The notes under the pieces are model-generated. The model saw nothing but the letters and a program-made list of their open reading frames with translations, did not search any database and was not told the DNA's origin. A DNA stretch of 64,000 bases from Dyella nitratireducens (GTDB lineage: Bacteria; Pseudomonadota; Gammaproteobacteria; Xanthomonadales; Rhodanobacteraceae): the NCBI RefSeq assembly GCF_014642835.1, contig NZ_BMJA01000002.1, forward strand, positions 486,230 through 550,229, read 5' to 3'. Of this stretch, positions 1 through 7,860 are shown piece after piece; position 1 is the stretch's first letter; every line of letters starts with the position of its first letter. The translations under genes were made by a program, and so were the position numbers.

Positions 1-193
1 CTCTCCTGAGTCGCTCAAACACGTTCCCAAGAGCATATCCTAAGGCTGAAGCCATCAATCGAGCACCATCGGCCCGAGCCCCTTGCAGGCTTCGGGTGAG
101 GTAGCGAGAGCCGACTTGTGCCTGTAAATCAGTGGGCACGAAAAAGCGGACATAAAGTCCGCTTCGTCGTTTCAACAGCAAGGGTTTTGGCAT
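1..193 (-). CDS. Tyrosine-type phage integrase, N-terminal fragment (cut by window edge)
   Basis: Only the first 64 codons are inside the window; the gene runs off the left edge. The start ATG is the complement of 191-193, with a GAGG-type ribosome binding site a few bases upstream. The peptide begins MPKPLLLKRRSGLYVRFFVP, the type of N-terminal arm found at the start of many DUF6538-containing tyrosine recombinases of integrated elements. The catalytic domain is not visible. The gene lies 80 bp beyond the 3' end of tmRNA and reads in the same direction, the classical arrangement for an integrase next to its ssrA attachment site. Family assignment comes from the N-terminus only. Confidence 0.75.
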   Translation of the reverse strand, partial: MPKPLLLKRRSGLYVRFFVPTDLQAQVGSRYLTRSLQGARADGARLMASALGYALGNVFERLRR

Positions 194-272
194 TTCGATA
201 CCTCAAACGATACCTTGGGGGTGGCGAGTGAGGCGTCGAATTTCTCTTTGAAAATCAAAGAGGCCAAGTTGT

Positions 273-625
<353 letters not shown>

Positions 626-655
626 GGAGAAATCTAAGATGGCTTAAGCCCGACA

Positions 656-661
656 ATTATA
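656..661 (-). promoter_or_regulatory. -10 box of the tmRNA promoter
   Basis: On the minus strand a perfect TATAAT lies 31 bp upstream of the mature tmRNA 5' end, in an AT-rich stretch. Transcription would begin about 24 nt before the mature end, leaving a short leader for RNase P to remove. No convincing -35 box was seen at the usual spacing. Confidence 0.6.
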
Positions 662-730
662 CACGCTTGATCAAATTTGATGATTGATTAATGTGGTTTC
701 GCGTGTTGAGCGATGTTTAAAGTCGCTGAG

Positions 731-748
731 CCCCGGCGTTCGCCGGGG
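731..748. terminator. GC-rich perfect palindrome downstream of smpB
   Basis: CCCCGGCG and CGCCGGGG flank a two-base loop just after the smpB stop codon. There is no clear T-run on either side, so it may be a weak terminator or an mRNA 3'-end stabiliser. Confidence 0.4.
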
Positions 749-777
749 CGACGGAAGAGGGGAGTGCGAGTGGTGAG

Positions 778-1272
778 TTAGGCTGCGCGATTATGCGAGC
801 GCATGGTGCGCTGCTTTTCACGCTGCCAGTCGCGTTCCTTATCGGCGTTGCGCTTGTCGTGTTCCTGCTTGCCGCGAGCCAGGCCGATTTCCACTTTCAC
901 CTTGTTGCCTTTCCAGTACATGGCGATAGGCACCAGGGTGTAGCCCTTGCGTTCTACCGCACCGATGAGTTGGTCGATCTCCTGGCGGTGCAGCAGCAAT
1001 TTGCGTGTGCGGCGGTCTACCGCTACCACGTGCGTGGATGCGCTGATCAGTGGCGGGATGGAGGTGCCCACCAGGAATATCTCACTCTTCAGCACCACGG
1101 CGTAGCCGTCGCCGAAGTTGATGCGGCCAGCGCGCAGGGCTTTGAGCTCCCATCCTTGCAAGGCAATGCCCGCCTCGAAGCGCTGGTCGATGTGGTATTC
1201 GTGCCGGGCGCGCTTGTTGAGGGCGATGGTGCCGCCGGATTCTTTTTTATCTTTGTCCTTCGCTTTTGCCAT
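778..1272 (-). CDS. smpB: SsrA-binding protein SmpB
   Basis: SmpB binds the tRNA-like part of tmRNA and delivers it to stalled ribosomes. The 164-residue protein has the family features: KRARHEYHI near the N-terminus, then GWELKALRAGRIN, GYAVV, a long central beta-barrel and a basic C-terminal tail (DKRNADKERDWQREKQRTM) that reaches into the empty mRNA channel. I chose the ATG giving MAKAKDKDKKE because upstream codons in the same frame run into the divergent ratA gene and do not look like SmpB. Its partner ssrA is the next gene on the same strand. The ratA-rnfH pair is transcribed divergently, an arrangement common in gammaproteobacteria. Confidence 0.96.
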   Translation of the reverse strand: MAKAKDKDKKESGGTIALNKRARHEYHIDQRFEAGIALQGWELKALRAGRINFGDGYAVVLKSEIFLVGTSIPPLISASTHVVAVDRRTRKLLLHRQEIDQLIGAVERKGYTLVPIAMYWKGNKVKVEIGLARGKQEHDKRNADKERDWQREKQRTMRSHNRAA

Positions 1273-1345
1273 GTCCGTTAAACTTTGGGCTGTCGCCCCG
1301 TGCAGGCTGTCTGCATGTGGGTTGGATTCTTTTGATGAGGCTGCC

Positions 1346-1777
1346 GTGATCCAAATCCGCCGCAGTGCCTTGGTGAAATTCTCGCCGGCGCAGATGTTCG
1401 ATCTGGTCAATGAGGTCGAAGCATACCCAAAGCGCTTCGCTTGGTGTGCCAACGCCGAGGTGATCGAGCGGGGGGATAACATGCTGGTGGCGCGGCTGGA
1501 TCTCAAGTTTGCCGGCTTCCATCACAGCTTCACCACACGCAATACCATCGATCGTCCGCGCCGCTTGCAGGTAAGCCTGGTGAATGGGCCTTTCCGCAGC
1601 CTGGATGGGTTTTGGGATTTCATCCCCCTCGGTACGGATGGTTGCAAGGTGGCGCTTGAATTGGATTTCGACTATGCCGGCCGCCTGGGCGGTACGGCAT
1701 TGAAGCTGGGCTTCCAAGGCCTGGCCAATCGCATGGTGGACGATTTCTGCCGTGAGGCGGACAAGGTCTATGGCTGA
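1346..1777 (+). CDS. ratA: RatA family protein (START-like, type II toxin/ubiquinone-binding)
   Basis: This 143-residue protein belongs to the polyketide cyclase/START-like family that includes E. coli RatA (YfjG), reported to block 70S ribosome association, and the coenzyme Q-binding COQ10 proteins. The sequence opens with IQIRRSALVKFSPAQMFDLV followed by NEVEAYPKRFAWCANAEV, the family signature; GFWDFIPLGTDGCKVALEL and a C-terminal amphipathic helix follow. The start is a GTG at 1346 with GAGG five bases upstream; a longer frame would extend into smpB on the other strand. It overlaps rnfH by 8 bp, so the two are translationally coupled. A toxin role in this organism is not shown by sequence. 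Confidence 0.9.
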   Translation: MIQIRRSALVKFSPAQMFDLVNEVEAYPKRFAWCANAEVIERGDNMLVARLDLKFAGFHHSFTTRNTIDRPRRLQVSLVNGPFRSLDGFWDFIPLGTDGCKVALELDFDYAGRLGGTALKLGFQGLANRMVDDFCREADKVYG

Positions 1778-2045
1778 CCGCATCACTGTGGAAGTGGTTT
1801 GTGCCACGCCGGAACGCCAGTTGCTGCGCCATGTGAGCTTGGCGGCGGGTAGTTCCGTGATGCAGGCGGTGGAGCAGTCGGGCATTTTGCAGGCAATGCC
1901 CGAGGTGCCGTTCGACCCTTCGCGCCTGGGTATCTTTTCCCGCCGCGTGGCGGCGGGTGACATGCTGCAGGATGGCGACCGGGTGGAAATCTACCGGCCG
2001 CTTACGTTGGATCCGAAAGATGCGCGGCGTCGCCGCGCGACGTAA
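1770..2045 (+). CDS. rnfH: RnfH family ubiquitin-like protein
   Basis: A 91-residue protein of the RnfH (RatB, UPF0125) family with a beta-grasp fold. The sequence starts MADRITVEVVCATPERQLL and continues with the FDPSRLGIFSRRV block and DGDRVEIYRPLTLDPKDARR typical of the family. The function is not firmly known: it is found either with Rnf electron-transport genes or, as here, with ratA. The ATG at 1770 lies inside the end of ratA (8 bp overlap). It converges with bamE, whose stop is 14 bp away. Confidence 0.9.
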   Translation: MADRITVEVVCATPERQLLRHVSLAAGSSVMQAVEQSGILQAMPEVPFDPSRLGIFSRRVAAGDMLQDGDRVEIYRPLTLDPKDARRRRAT

Positions 2046-2059
2046 GGCAGGCTAGGGGA

Positions 2060-2545
2060 TCAGTGGCCGCCGCCGTTGTCGCCACCGTTATCGCCGCCAT
2101 TGTCACCACCATCGCCGTTATCACCACCGCCGCCGCCGCTCTTATCGCCGGAGGTGTCGTTGACGTCGTACTTGGTCTTGTACTTGTTGCTCTGCTGCAC
2201 CAGCTTCTGCGCATCCTGGAAGTACAGATTGCCTTCGGTGCGCACCAGCACATCGTTGTTGAAGAAGAGGCTCATGGCGTTGACCTTCATCTTCTCGCCA
2301 CGATGCGAATACGTGGAGACGTAATCCCAGCGGTTCTGGTTGAACGGGGTGGATACGGAAGGGGTGCCTAGCAGCACCAGCACCTGGCGCTTGGTCAGAC
2401 CCGGCTTGAGCTGGTCGGCAAGATTCTTGTCGATGGTTTTATCGAAAAGATTGCCCTGGGCGATGTCGGGGGTGTACACGAGATGACAGCTGGCGAGAGA
2501 GAGTGCCAGCGTGGCATAGCCCAGTGTGCGGATCAGCTTTTGCAT
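2060..2545 (-). CDS. bamE: Outer membrane protein assembly factor BamE (lipoprotein)
   Basis: BamE is a small lipoprotein of the BAM complex that inserts beta-barrel proteins into the outer membrane. The 161-residue product has a signal peptide with lipobox LASC (Cys at residue 20), then GNLFDKTIDKNLADQLKPGL and TKRQVLVLLGTPSV, the hallmark BamE helices, followed by WDYVSTYSHRGEKMKVNAMSLFF. The C-terminus carries an unusual glycine/aspartate/asparagine tail of about 30 residues (DNGG repeats) not needed for the fold. It is transcribed divergently from fur; the two starts are 75 bp apart, as is common in gammaproteobacteria. Confidence 0.93.
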   Translation of the reverse strand: MQKLIRTLGYATLALSLASCHLVYTPDIAQGNLFDKTIDKNLADQLKPGLTKRQVLVLLGTPSVSTPFNQNRWDYVSTYSHRGEKMKVNAMSLFFNNDVLVRTEGNLYFQDAQKLVQQSNKYKTKYDVNDTSGDKSGGGGGDNGDGGDNGGDNGGDNGGGH

Positions 2546-2620
2546 TCGTAGTGCGTCCGGATCGGTAAGGTGTCGATGATACACTAATGGCTTGATTCCA
2601 CCGTGTATTGGGAGCTTGCG

Positions 2621-3040
2621 ATGGAGCAGGAAACTCAAGAACTCCGTAAAGCCGGGTTGAAGGTGACTCACCCCCGGATGCGCATTCTCCAGATCTTCGA
2701 AGAAGACGGCGTCCGCCACTTAACGGCCGAGGACGTCTACAAGAAGTTGCTTGCTCATCAGGAAGATATCGGCCTGGCCACGGTGTACCGGGTGCTGACC
2801 CAATTCGAGGCCGCCGGCATCCTCAGCAAACACAACTTCGAGGGCGGGCAGGCGGTTTACGAACTGGATCGTGGCCAGCACCACGACCACATGATCGACG
2901 TTGACAGCGGAAAGGTGATCGAGTTCGTCAGCGAGGAGATCGAGCGCTTGCAACGCGAGATAGCGGCCAAGCACGGCTATGAGATTCAGGATCATAGTTT
3001 GGTGCTGTATGTGAGGCCGTTGGGGAATCGGAAGAAGTAA
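2621..3040 (+). CDS. fur: Ferric uptake regulator Fur
   Basis: Fur represses iron-uptake genes when bound to Fe2+. The 139-residue protein starts MEQETQELRKAGLKVTHPRM; the ATG at 2621 has GGAG six bases upstream. The winged helix contains DIGLATVYRVLTQFEAAGIL, followed by FEGGQAVYELDRGQHHDHM with the regulatory-metal ligands. Residues after HHDHM read IDVDSGKVIEF: both cysteines of the E. coli CxxC zinc site are replaced (Asp and Ser), and the whole protein has no cysteine. The divergent bamE shares the promoter region. Confidence 0.95.
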   Translation: MEQETQELRKAGLKVTHPRMRILQIFEEDGVRHLTAEDVYKKLLAHQEDIGLATVYRVLTQFEAAGILSKHNFEGGQAVYELDRGQHHDHMIDVDSGKVIEFVSEEIERLQREIAAKHGYEIQDHSLVLYVRPLGNRKK

Positions 3041-3279
3041 GGGCTGGATCGGGCGCTTGGCGCACGGCTAGCGGTGCCTGCTGTGGCTGCTTTCCCCCGT
3101 CGTCATTCCGGCGCAGGCCGGAATCCAGTTCAAACACGCTGTGCGCAAGCACTCAACACCCATGCTTAGGTGTCCTTCGGACGCATACTTAGACTGGATT
3201 CCGGCCTGCGCCGGAATGACGGTGGGGCAAGATTGACCTTTTGCGGTGAAGCTGGGGCAGGGAAGAAAGCGACAGGCAT
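3041..3279. repeat. Intergenic region with a family A palindromic repeat pair
   Basis: After fur, one copy of the family A repeat (CGTCATTCCGG...CCGGAATCCAG, 3101-3128) is followed by its inverse at 3194-3221. Each copy is itself a palindrome (TTCCGGC/GCCGGAA), so the pair can fold as a large stem. No gene is visible here. Confidence 0.8.
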
Positions 3280-3319
3280 AAAAAAAGCCGCGGGAGGACT
3301 CCTGTCCACCCTACGGCTT
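3280..3319 (-). terminator. Intrinsic terminator
   Basis: On the minus strand AAGCCG and CGGCTT close a long hairpin whose upper part is GGAC-AGGA-GTCC, followed directly by seven T residues. It ends the putative small RNA or the kinase transcript. Confidence 0.8.
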
Positions 3320-3530
3320 ACCGTTGTCTCTTGACCTGCTGTGTATCGGAATTGCTCGCGATACGTGCGTTTGTCCAGACTCCGGCGGAGTGGCGTCCTG
3401 CCACTCTTCGAGCCTGCCGTCCCCACGGCTGACTCGGGCTCACCGTCTCGCGACGGCGGCTCCCCCACATCGATGGGACTGATCCTAACGAAGCCTTTAC
3501 GAGGCTGGTATTGGAAAATTTCCTAGTTAC
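3280..3530 (-). ncRNA. Putative structured small RNA (possible RsmA/CsrA-binding type)
   Basis: The stretch downstream of the histidine kinase gene has no plausible protein but is packed with perfect or near-perfect hairpins on the minus strand: around 3464-3477, 3443-3456 (GCGA loop), an outer stem 3410-3414/3437-3441 around an inner hairpin 3416-3429 (GGGG loop), 3389-3405 and a GTATCG/CGATAC stem, ending in an intrinsic terminator. In two hairpins an AGGA sits in the loop (AGTGGC-AGGAC-GCCACT, and GGAC-AGGA-GTCC within the terminator), and further GGA motifs are scattered, as in RsmX/Y/Z or CsrB RNAs. It could equally be a processed 3' UTR of the kinase mRNA. The 5' end is a guess. It does not match 6S, RNase P, 4.5S or tmRNA as I know them. 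Confidence 0.5.
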
Positions 3531-3534
3531 AGTG

Positions 3535-5124
3535 TCACAAGTCACTGGTTTCGCGTCGGGATATGCTGCTTCGCAGCAAAATTCGCAGGTGTACACCCTG
3601 GTGATCAGGCCGCAAGCGGAACAATCCGCCCAGTGATGTGACGCGGTCACGCATGCCCTGCAGCCCCCTTCCGCCGCGTGGCACGCGTTCGGGCAGGCCT
3701 ACGCCGTTGTCGCGAATATCCAGCAAAGCCAATGCTGCGCCCGCACGCTCGCCGATGCGGAGGCGTAGGCGGAACTCGGTGGCCTGGGCGTGCTTGACCG
3801 CATTGGTGGCGCTTTCCTGGGCCAACCGGTAGACCGCGGTACGGATGTCTTCCTCCAGCATGCGCGGGTCACCGTGCAGTTCGGTGTGATAGATCATGCC
3901 GGCGGTGGCGAGCAGGTCGCGGATAGGGCCTTCGTCCAGTGCGCGCATCAGGCCGAATTCGTCCAGCACGGCGGGGCGCAGGTCGTCCATCACGCGATGC
4001 AAGGCGCGGCGCATATGGGCCAGGATGCCGTTGATGGATGCGCTGATGTCCTCCATGCCTGCCTGCTTCAGACGGTTCTGCGCCAGCTTCACGTGGGTCT
4101 GGATGGCGGTGAGGTTCTGGCCCAGTTCGTCGTGCAGCTCGGCGGCCATGTGGCGGCGCTGGTTTTCTTCCGCCTGCAGGTTGCCGCGGGCGGCGTCGCG
4201 TAGTTGGCGTGCGAGGTGATCCAGGCGCCGGTTCACCGCCGCAAGGTAGACGTTCTGCTCCGCCATGCGCGCACTGCTGCGGCGAAGTGCGTCGGTGGCC
4301 GAGCCCAGCATCAACGCGCCCGTGCCGGCCACGGCCAGGAACATGTGCGAGGACGCCGTTGGTATGACATGGGTAAAGACGCGGTCGACGACGGCCATGC
4401 CAAGGCTCGATACCAGCATCGACAGGCTGGCCCCGCGCCATCCATGCCGGAAGGCGAAAAACAGCACTGGCGCCAGTGAGAGGATGCGCGCGAACTCGCG
4501 CTGGGGGGCCGCCTGTTCGGTAAGAATCAGCAGGATCACCAACGCCGGCAGCATCACCAGCAAACCATCCATCAGCAGCTCGGATATCTCCTGTTTCGAT
4601 GGACGCGTACGCCACAGCATGATCAGCGGCGGCACGATCAACAGCAGGCCAACGTAGTTGCCGAGCATTTCGTTGCCGAAGCCTTCCAGCAAGCCGGTCG
4701 AGGGCAGCTCGCTGAGCAGCGCCATCATCAGCGCGTCGGTAGCCGTGGCAACGGCTCCCGTAAAGCCGCCGGCGAGTAGCAAGCGGGAGACTTCTTCCGG
4801 GTCGCGCATGCTGGGGCGCAGGTTCGCGCGGCGGAGCAGCCCCAGGCAGAGCGCCACGGCCAGCGGCTGCGGCAGATCCCCAAAGACGAAGGTCTGCCAG
4901 TCCGGCGTGTAGCCGTACCAGTATTCGATCGACTCGGCCGCAACGAGTTCGGCGCCGATCAGCCAACCCCAGTAACGGAAGGGCGACAGCAGCAGCACGC
5001 CAAAACGCAGGCCAAATTGCAGGGTCCAGTCTGGCTGCGTGGTGGGCCAGAGCAGACCCCAGAGCAGACCATAACCGAGACCGACCATGGGGCCGGAGGT
5101 GAGGAAGGAGAGTTTTAGACGCAT
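3535..5124 (-). CDS. Membrane sensor histidine kinase, NarL/UhpB class (HisKA_3), MASE1-like sensor
   Basis: A 529-residue two-component sensor. Residues 1-280 are hydrophobic with about eight membrane segments and resemble the MASE1 type of integral membrane sensor. A helical linker leads to the dimerisation/phospho-acceptor motif MAAELHDELGQNLTAI with the predicted phosphorylated His331. The ATP-binding domain shows the N-box QESATNAVKHA, then DNGVGLPE and GRGLQGMRDR. This kinase class works with LuxR/NarL-type regulators, and such a regulator gene starts divergently 84 bp away. The signal is unknown. The stop codon abuts the putative small RNA. Confidence 0.9.
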   Translation of the reverse strand: MRLKLSFLTSGPMVGLGYGLLWGLLWPTTQPDWTLQFGLRFGVLLLSPFRYWGWLIGAELVAAESIEYWYGYTPDWQTFVFGDLPQPLAVALCLGLLRRANLRPSMRDPEEVSRLLLAGGFTGAVATATDALMMALLSELPSTGLLEGFGNEMLGNYVGLLLIVPPLIMLWRTRPSKQEISELLMDGLLVMLPALVILLILTEQAAPQREFARILSLAPVLFFAFRHGWRGASLSMLVSSLGMAVVDRVFTHVIPTASSHMFLAVAGTGALMLGSATDALRRSSARMAEQNVYLAAVNRRLDHLARQLRDAARGNLQAEENQRRHMAAELHDELGQNLTAIQTHVKLAQNRLKQAGMEDISASINGILAHMRRALHRVMDDLRPAVLDEFGLMRALDEGPIRDLLATAGMIYHTELHGDPRMLEEDIRTAVYRLAQESATNAVKHAQATEFRLRLRIGERAGAALALLDIRDNGVGLPERVPRGGRGLQGMRDRVTSLGGLFRLRPDHQGVHLRILLRSSISRRETSDL

Positions 5125-5208
5125 CCGTGGATGTTAGCGAGCGGTGGGTGATCTGTGACGCCCGGTGTTGAAGGAGCAAAAGAAAAAAGATTTGCTAGAG
5201 TGCCGCTC

Positions 5209-5844
5209 ATGCATAGCATCGTTCTGGTCGACGACCACGCCATAGTCCGCGAGGGGTTCAAACGGCTCATTGAAATGGAGCCGGATCTCGAGGTGGTCGC
5301 CGAGTGCCGCAACGCCGACGATGCGGTGGAGGCGATCAGTCAAACTCGCCCGGACTTGGTCGCGCTGGACTTGTCGTTGCCGGATGGCAGCGGGTTGCCG
5401 TTGATTGAGCACTTGCGCAGCGTTGCTACGGGCACGCGCATCGTGGTGTTGAGCATGCACGATGGCGAACCGTATGTATCGGAGGCCTTGCGGCGTGGTG
5501 CCAGTGGTTATGTCACCAAGGGGGCCGCTCCGGAGGAATTGGTGGCGGGGTTGCGCGCGGTGATGCGTGGCGAGCAGTTCCTCAGCTCCGATTTACGGCA
5601 GCGGCGTGCTGAGCGGCCCAATGACACGCTCGATCCCATCGACCGGCTTACGGCACGCGAGCATGAAGTGTTTTTGCTGCTGGCGGCGGGGCGTGCGCCG
5701 AAGCAGGTGGCGGCGGAATTGGGGATTGGGCAGAAGACGGTGTATATCCACCGCGCGAGCTTGATGGGGAAGTTGGGGGCGGGGTCGGAGTTGGATCTTT
5801 ATCGCATTGCCAGCGAGCGGGGATTGCTGCAGTCGCGGCCGTAG
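5209..5844 (+). CDS. NarL/FixJ family response regulator
   Basis: A 211-residue regulator. The receiver domain starts MHSIVLVDDHAIVREGFKRL with the acidic pair Asp8/Asp9, the phospho-acceptor Asp54 (VALDLSLPDG) and a conserved lysine in GYVTKG. The C-terminal LuxR-type helix-turn-helix reads LTAREHEVFLLLAAGR, then ELGIGQKTVYIHRASLMGKL. The ATG at 5209 was chosen because the receiver domain begins there; upstream in-frame codons add no family sequence. It is probably the partner of the divergent histidine kinase. Targets cannot be read from the sequence; the putative small RNA beside the kinase is a reasonable candidate. Confidence 0.92.
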   Translation: MHSIVLVDDHAIVREGFKRLIEMEPDLEVVAECRNADDAVEAISQTRPDLVALDLSLPDGSGLPLIEHLRSVATGTRIVVLSMHDGEPYVSEALRRGASGYVTKGAAPEELVAGLRAVMRGEQFLSSDLRQRRAERPNDTLDPIDRLTAREHEVFLLLAAGRAPKQVAAELGIGQKTVYIHRASLMGKLGAGSELDLYRIASERGLLQSRP

Positions 5845-5852
5845 GTTTGGGG

Positions 5853-6026
5853 CTGATGTATCCCCATGCTTTTTCCGTCATTCCGGCAAGAACCGAAGTG
5901 CGCGTTAATGCTGTTTCAGAGCGAGTCGTCATTCCGGCGAAGGCCGGAATCCATGGCGAGTGCGAAGCATGGATTCCGGCCTTCGCCGGAATGACGCCGC
6001 GGCAAGATTGAATTTTGCCCCCTAAG
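5853..6026. repeat. Family A repeat pair between the response regulator and recN
   Basis: A perfect inverted pair of family A repeats lies at 5927-5996: CGTCATTCCGGCGAAGGCC with GGAATCCATG, then its reverse complement after a 12-base spacer. Upstream, TGATGTATCCCCATG at 5854 resembles the end of the small element at 51614. Downstream the text GGCAAGATTGAATTTTG resembles the sequence after the repeat at 3221. The convergent genes end on either side; no gene is seen. Confidence 0.85.
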
Positions 6027-7697
6027 CTAGGCTTGCGCCTGCTCCAACATCTTCTTCGCATGCGCCCGTGTTTCGCGCGTAATTTCCACACCACCCAGCA
6101 TGCGCGCCAACTCGTCACGCCGGCCTTCGGTATTCAACACTTCGATGCGGGTGTGCGTGGAGCCGCCGGAGGCATGCTTGCTCACACGCAAATGCGCATG
6201 ACCTTGTGCAGCCACTTGCGGCAGATGCGTCACGCACAACACTTGGCAGCGCGAACCCAGCGCACGCAGTTTCTGCCCGACAACTTCGGCCACGGCGCCA
6301 CCGATGCCGGTATCCACTTCATCGAACACCATGCAGCCGATGGTGTCTTTGCCCAGCGTTGCCACTTCAATCGCAAGACTGATACGGGCGAGTTCGCCGC
6401 CCGAGGCGACTTTGCGCAAAGCCCGGGGCGGCTGGCCTGGGTTGGCGCTTACCAATAGCTCACAGCGCTCACGGCCTTGCGGGTCGGGATCGTTGTTGTC
6501 GGAAACTTCCAGGGTAACTTGCAGCACGCCGCCGGCCATGCCGAGTTCGCCCATCAATGCGCTCACTTCCTTGCCGAGGCGCTTGGCGGCGGTTTGCCGG
6601 GCCTTGCTCAGGGCTTCGGCAGCTTTGTCGTAGTCGCGCTGCAGTTGTGTGCGTTGCGCATCGAGCCGTTCGAGCGCATCGCCAGCATTTTCCAGTTCGG
6701 TCAGTTCGTTCTGCACGGCGATGCGCTTAGCGTCGAGTTCGGCGACGGGCAGGCGGTGCTTGCGCGACAGCTCGTGCAGGCGTGTGAGGTGCGTGTCGAC
6801 CTCGGCATAGCGTTCGGGATCGAGATCCACATCCTGTGCATAGCGCCCCATGCCGTCGACAGCTTCATTGAGTTGAATCTGCGCGTTGTCGAGCAATTCG
6901 AGCATCGGCGCGAGGCGATCGTCCAGCGTGGCGAGGCGGCTGAGTTCCGCATGCGCGCGGCCCAGCGACGAACGCAGCGCGAATTCGCTGTCGCCATCGA
7001 GCAGATCGACCACACCGGTGATGCCTTCCGTGAGCTTGCTCGCATTCGCCAGTCGCTTATGGCTGCTTTCCAGCTCCGTCAATTCGGCGGCGGGTAGCGC
7101 CCATTTTTCCAGTTCGGAAAGTTCGTGCCGCAGTAATTCCAGGCGATGTTCGCGATCTTCGCCGCCGGCCAGTTTGCGGATACGCGCGCCGAGGTCGCGC
7201 CATTGCTGGGCGATGTCGCGTACTTGCGCCACACGTGCTTCGTTTTCGGCGTAAGCGTCGAGCAAGTTCAATTGATGCGCGCGTTCCAGCAGCGCCTGGT
7301 GCTCGTGCTGGCCATGGATTTCCACCAACAATGCAGCAAGCTCGCCGATCTGGCCGATGGTGGCGGGGCGGCCGTTGATCCAGGCGCGAGAGCTGCCTTC
7401 GGCGCGAATCACGCGGCGTAGTTGGCAGGCGCCGTCTTCGTCCAGTTCTTCGCGCTTGAGCCAGTCGTGCGCCTCGGGCAGGTTGGCCAGGTCGAACTCC
7501 GCCGCCAGCTCCGCGCGATCGCTGCCGGCGCGCACGATGCCGCTGTCGGCACGTGCGCCGGCCAACAGCATCAGGGCATCTACCAGCAGGGACTTGCCGG
7601 CGCCGGTTTCCCCGCTGACCACGGTCAGGCCAGGGCCAAAAGCAAGATCGGCTTCTTCGACGACGGCGAGATGGCGGACGTAAAGGGAGGTGAGCAT
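6027..7697 (-). CDS. recN: DNA repair protein RecN (SMC-like ATPase)
   Basis: RecN is an SMC-like ATPase acting in double-strand-break repair. The 556-residue protein starts MLTSLYVRHLAVVEEADLAF and has Walker A SGETGAGKSLLVDAL near residue 35, a long coiled-coil middle, then the Walker B/signature region ASGGELARISLAIE and CMVFDEVDTGIGG with the DEVDTGIGG motif typical of RecN, and VTHLPQVAAQGH. Length is normal for the family (about 550). It is divergent from hrcA, as in many gammaproteobacteria. A LexA box was not identified in the 163-bp gap. Confidence 0.97.
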   Translation of the reverse strand: MLTSLYVRHLAVVEEADLAFGPGLTVVSGETGAGKSLLVDALMLLAGARADSGIVRAGSDRAELAAEFDLANLPEAHDWLKREELDEDGACQLRRVIRAEGSSRAWINGRPATIGQIGELAALLVEIHGQHEHQALLERAHQLNLLDAYAENEARVAQVRDIAQQWRDLGARIRKLAGGEDREHRLELLRHELSELEKWALPAAELTELESSHKRLANASKLTEGITGVVDLLDGDSEFALRSSLGRAHAELSRLATLDDRLAPMLELLDNAQIQLNEAVDGMGRYAQDVDLDPERYAEVDTHLTRLHELSRKHRLPVAELDAKRIAVQNELTELENAGDALERLDAQRTQLQRDYDKAAEALSKARQTAAKRLGKEVSALMGELGMAGGVLQVTLEVSDNNDPDPQGRERCELLVSANPGQPPRALRKVASGGELARISLAIEVATLGKDTIGCMVFDEVDTGIGGAVAEVVGQKLRALGSRCQVLCVTHLPQVAAQGHAHLRVSKHASGGSTHTRIEVLNTEGRRDELARMLGGVEITRETRAHAKKMLEQAQA

Positions 7698-7860
7698 GAG
7701 GTGAGGATGGCAGTGGTCGTACGAATTGTAAGTGGGAACGGGGAACAGGGAATGGGGTGCGTCCAGCTTGGCGTGGCCTTGGTGCTGCCCGTTTCCCCCT
7801 TTCTTGCTTTCTTCACCGGCAAACCTTATTTCTTAGCCGTCTCACGGATTGCCACAGCGC

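Noticed and set aside
3280-3530. 6S RNA, RNase P RNA or 4.5S RNA
   Set aside because: Their conserved core sequences are not present.
3166-3650. Short frames across the putative small RNA
   Set aside because: They are fragments of hairpin-rich sequence with no conserved protein features.
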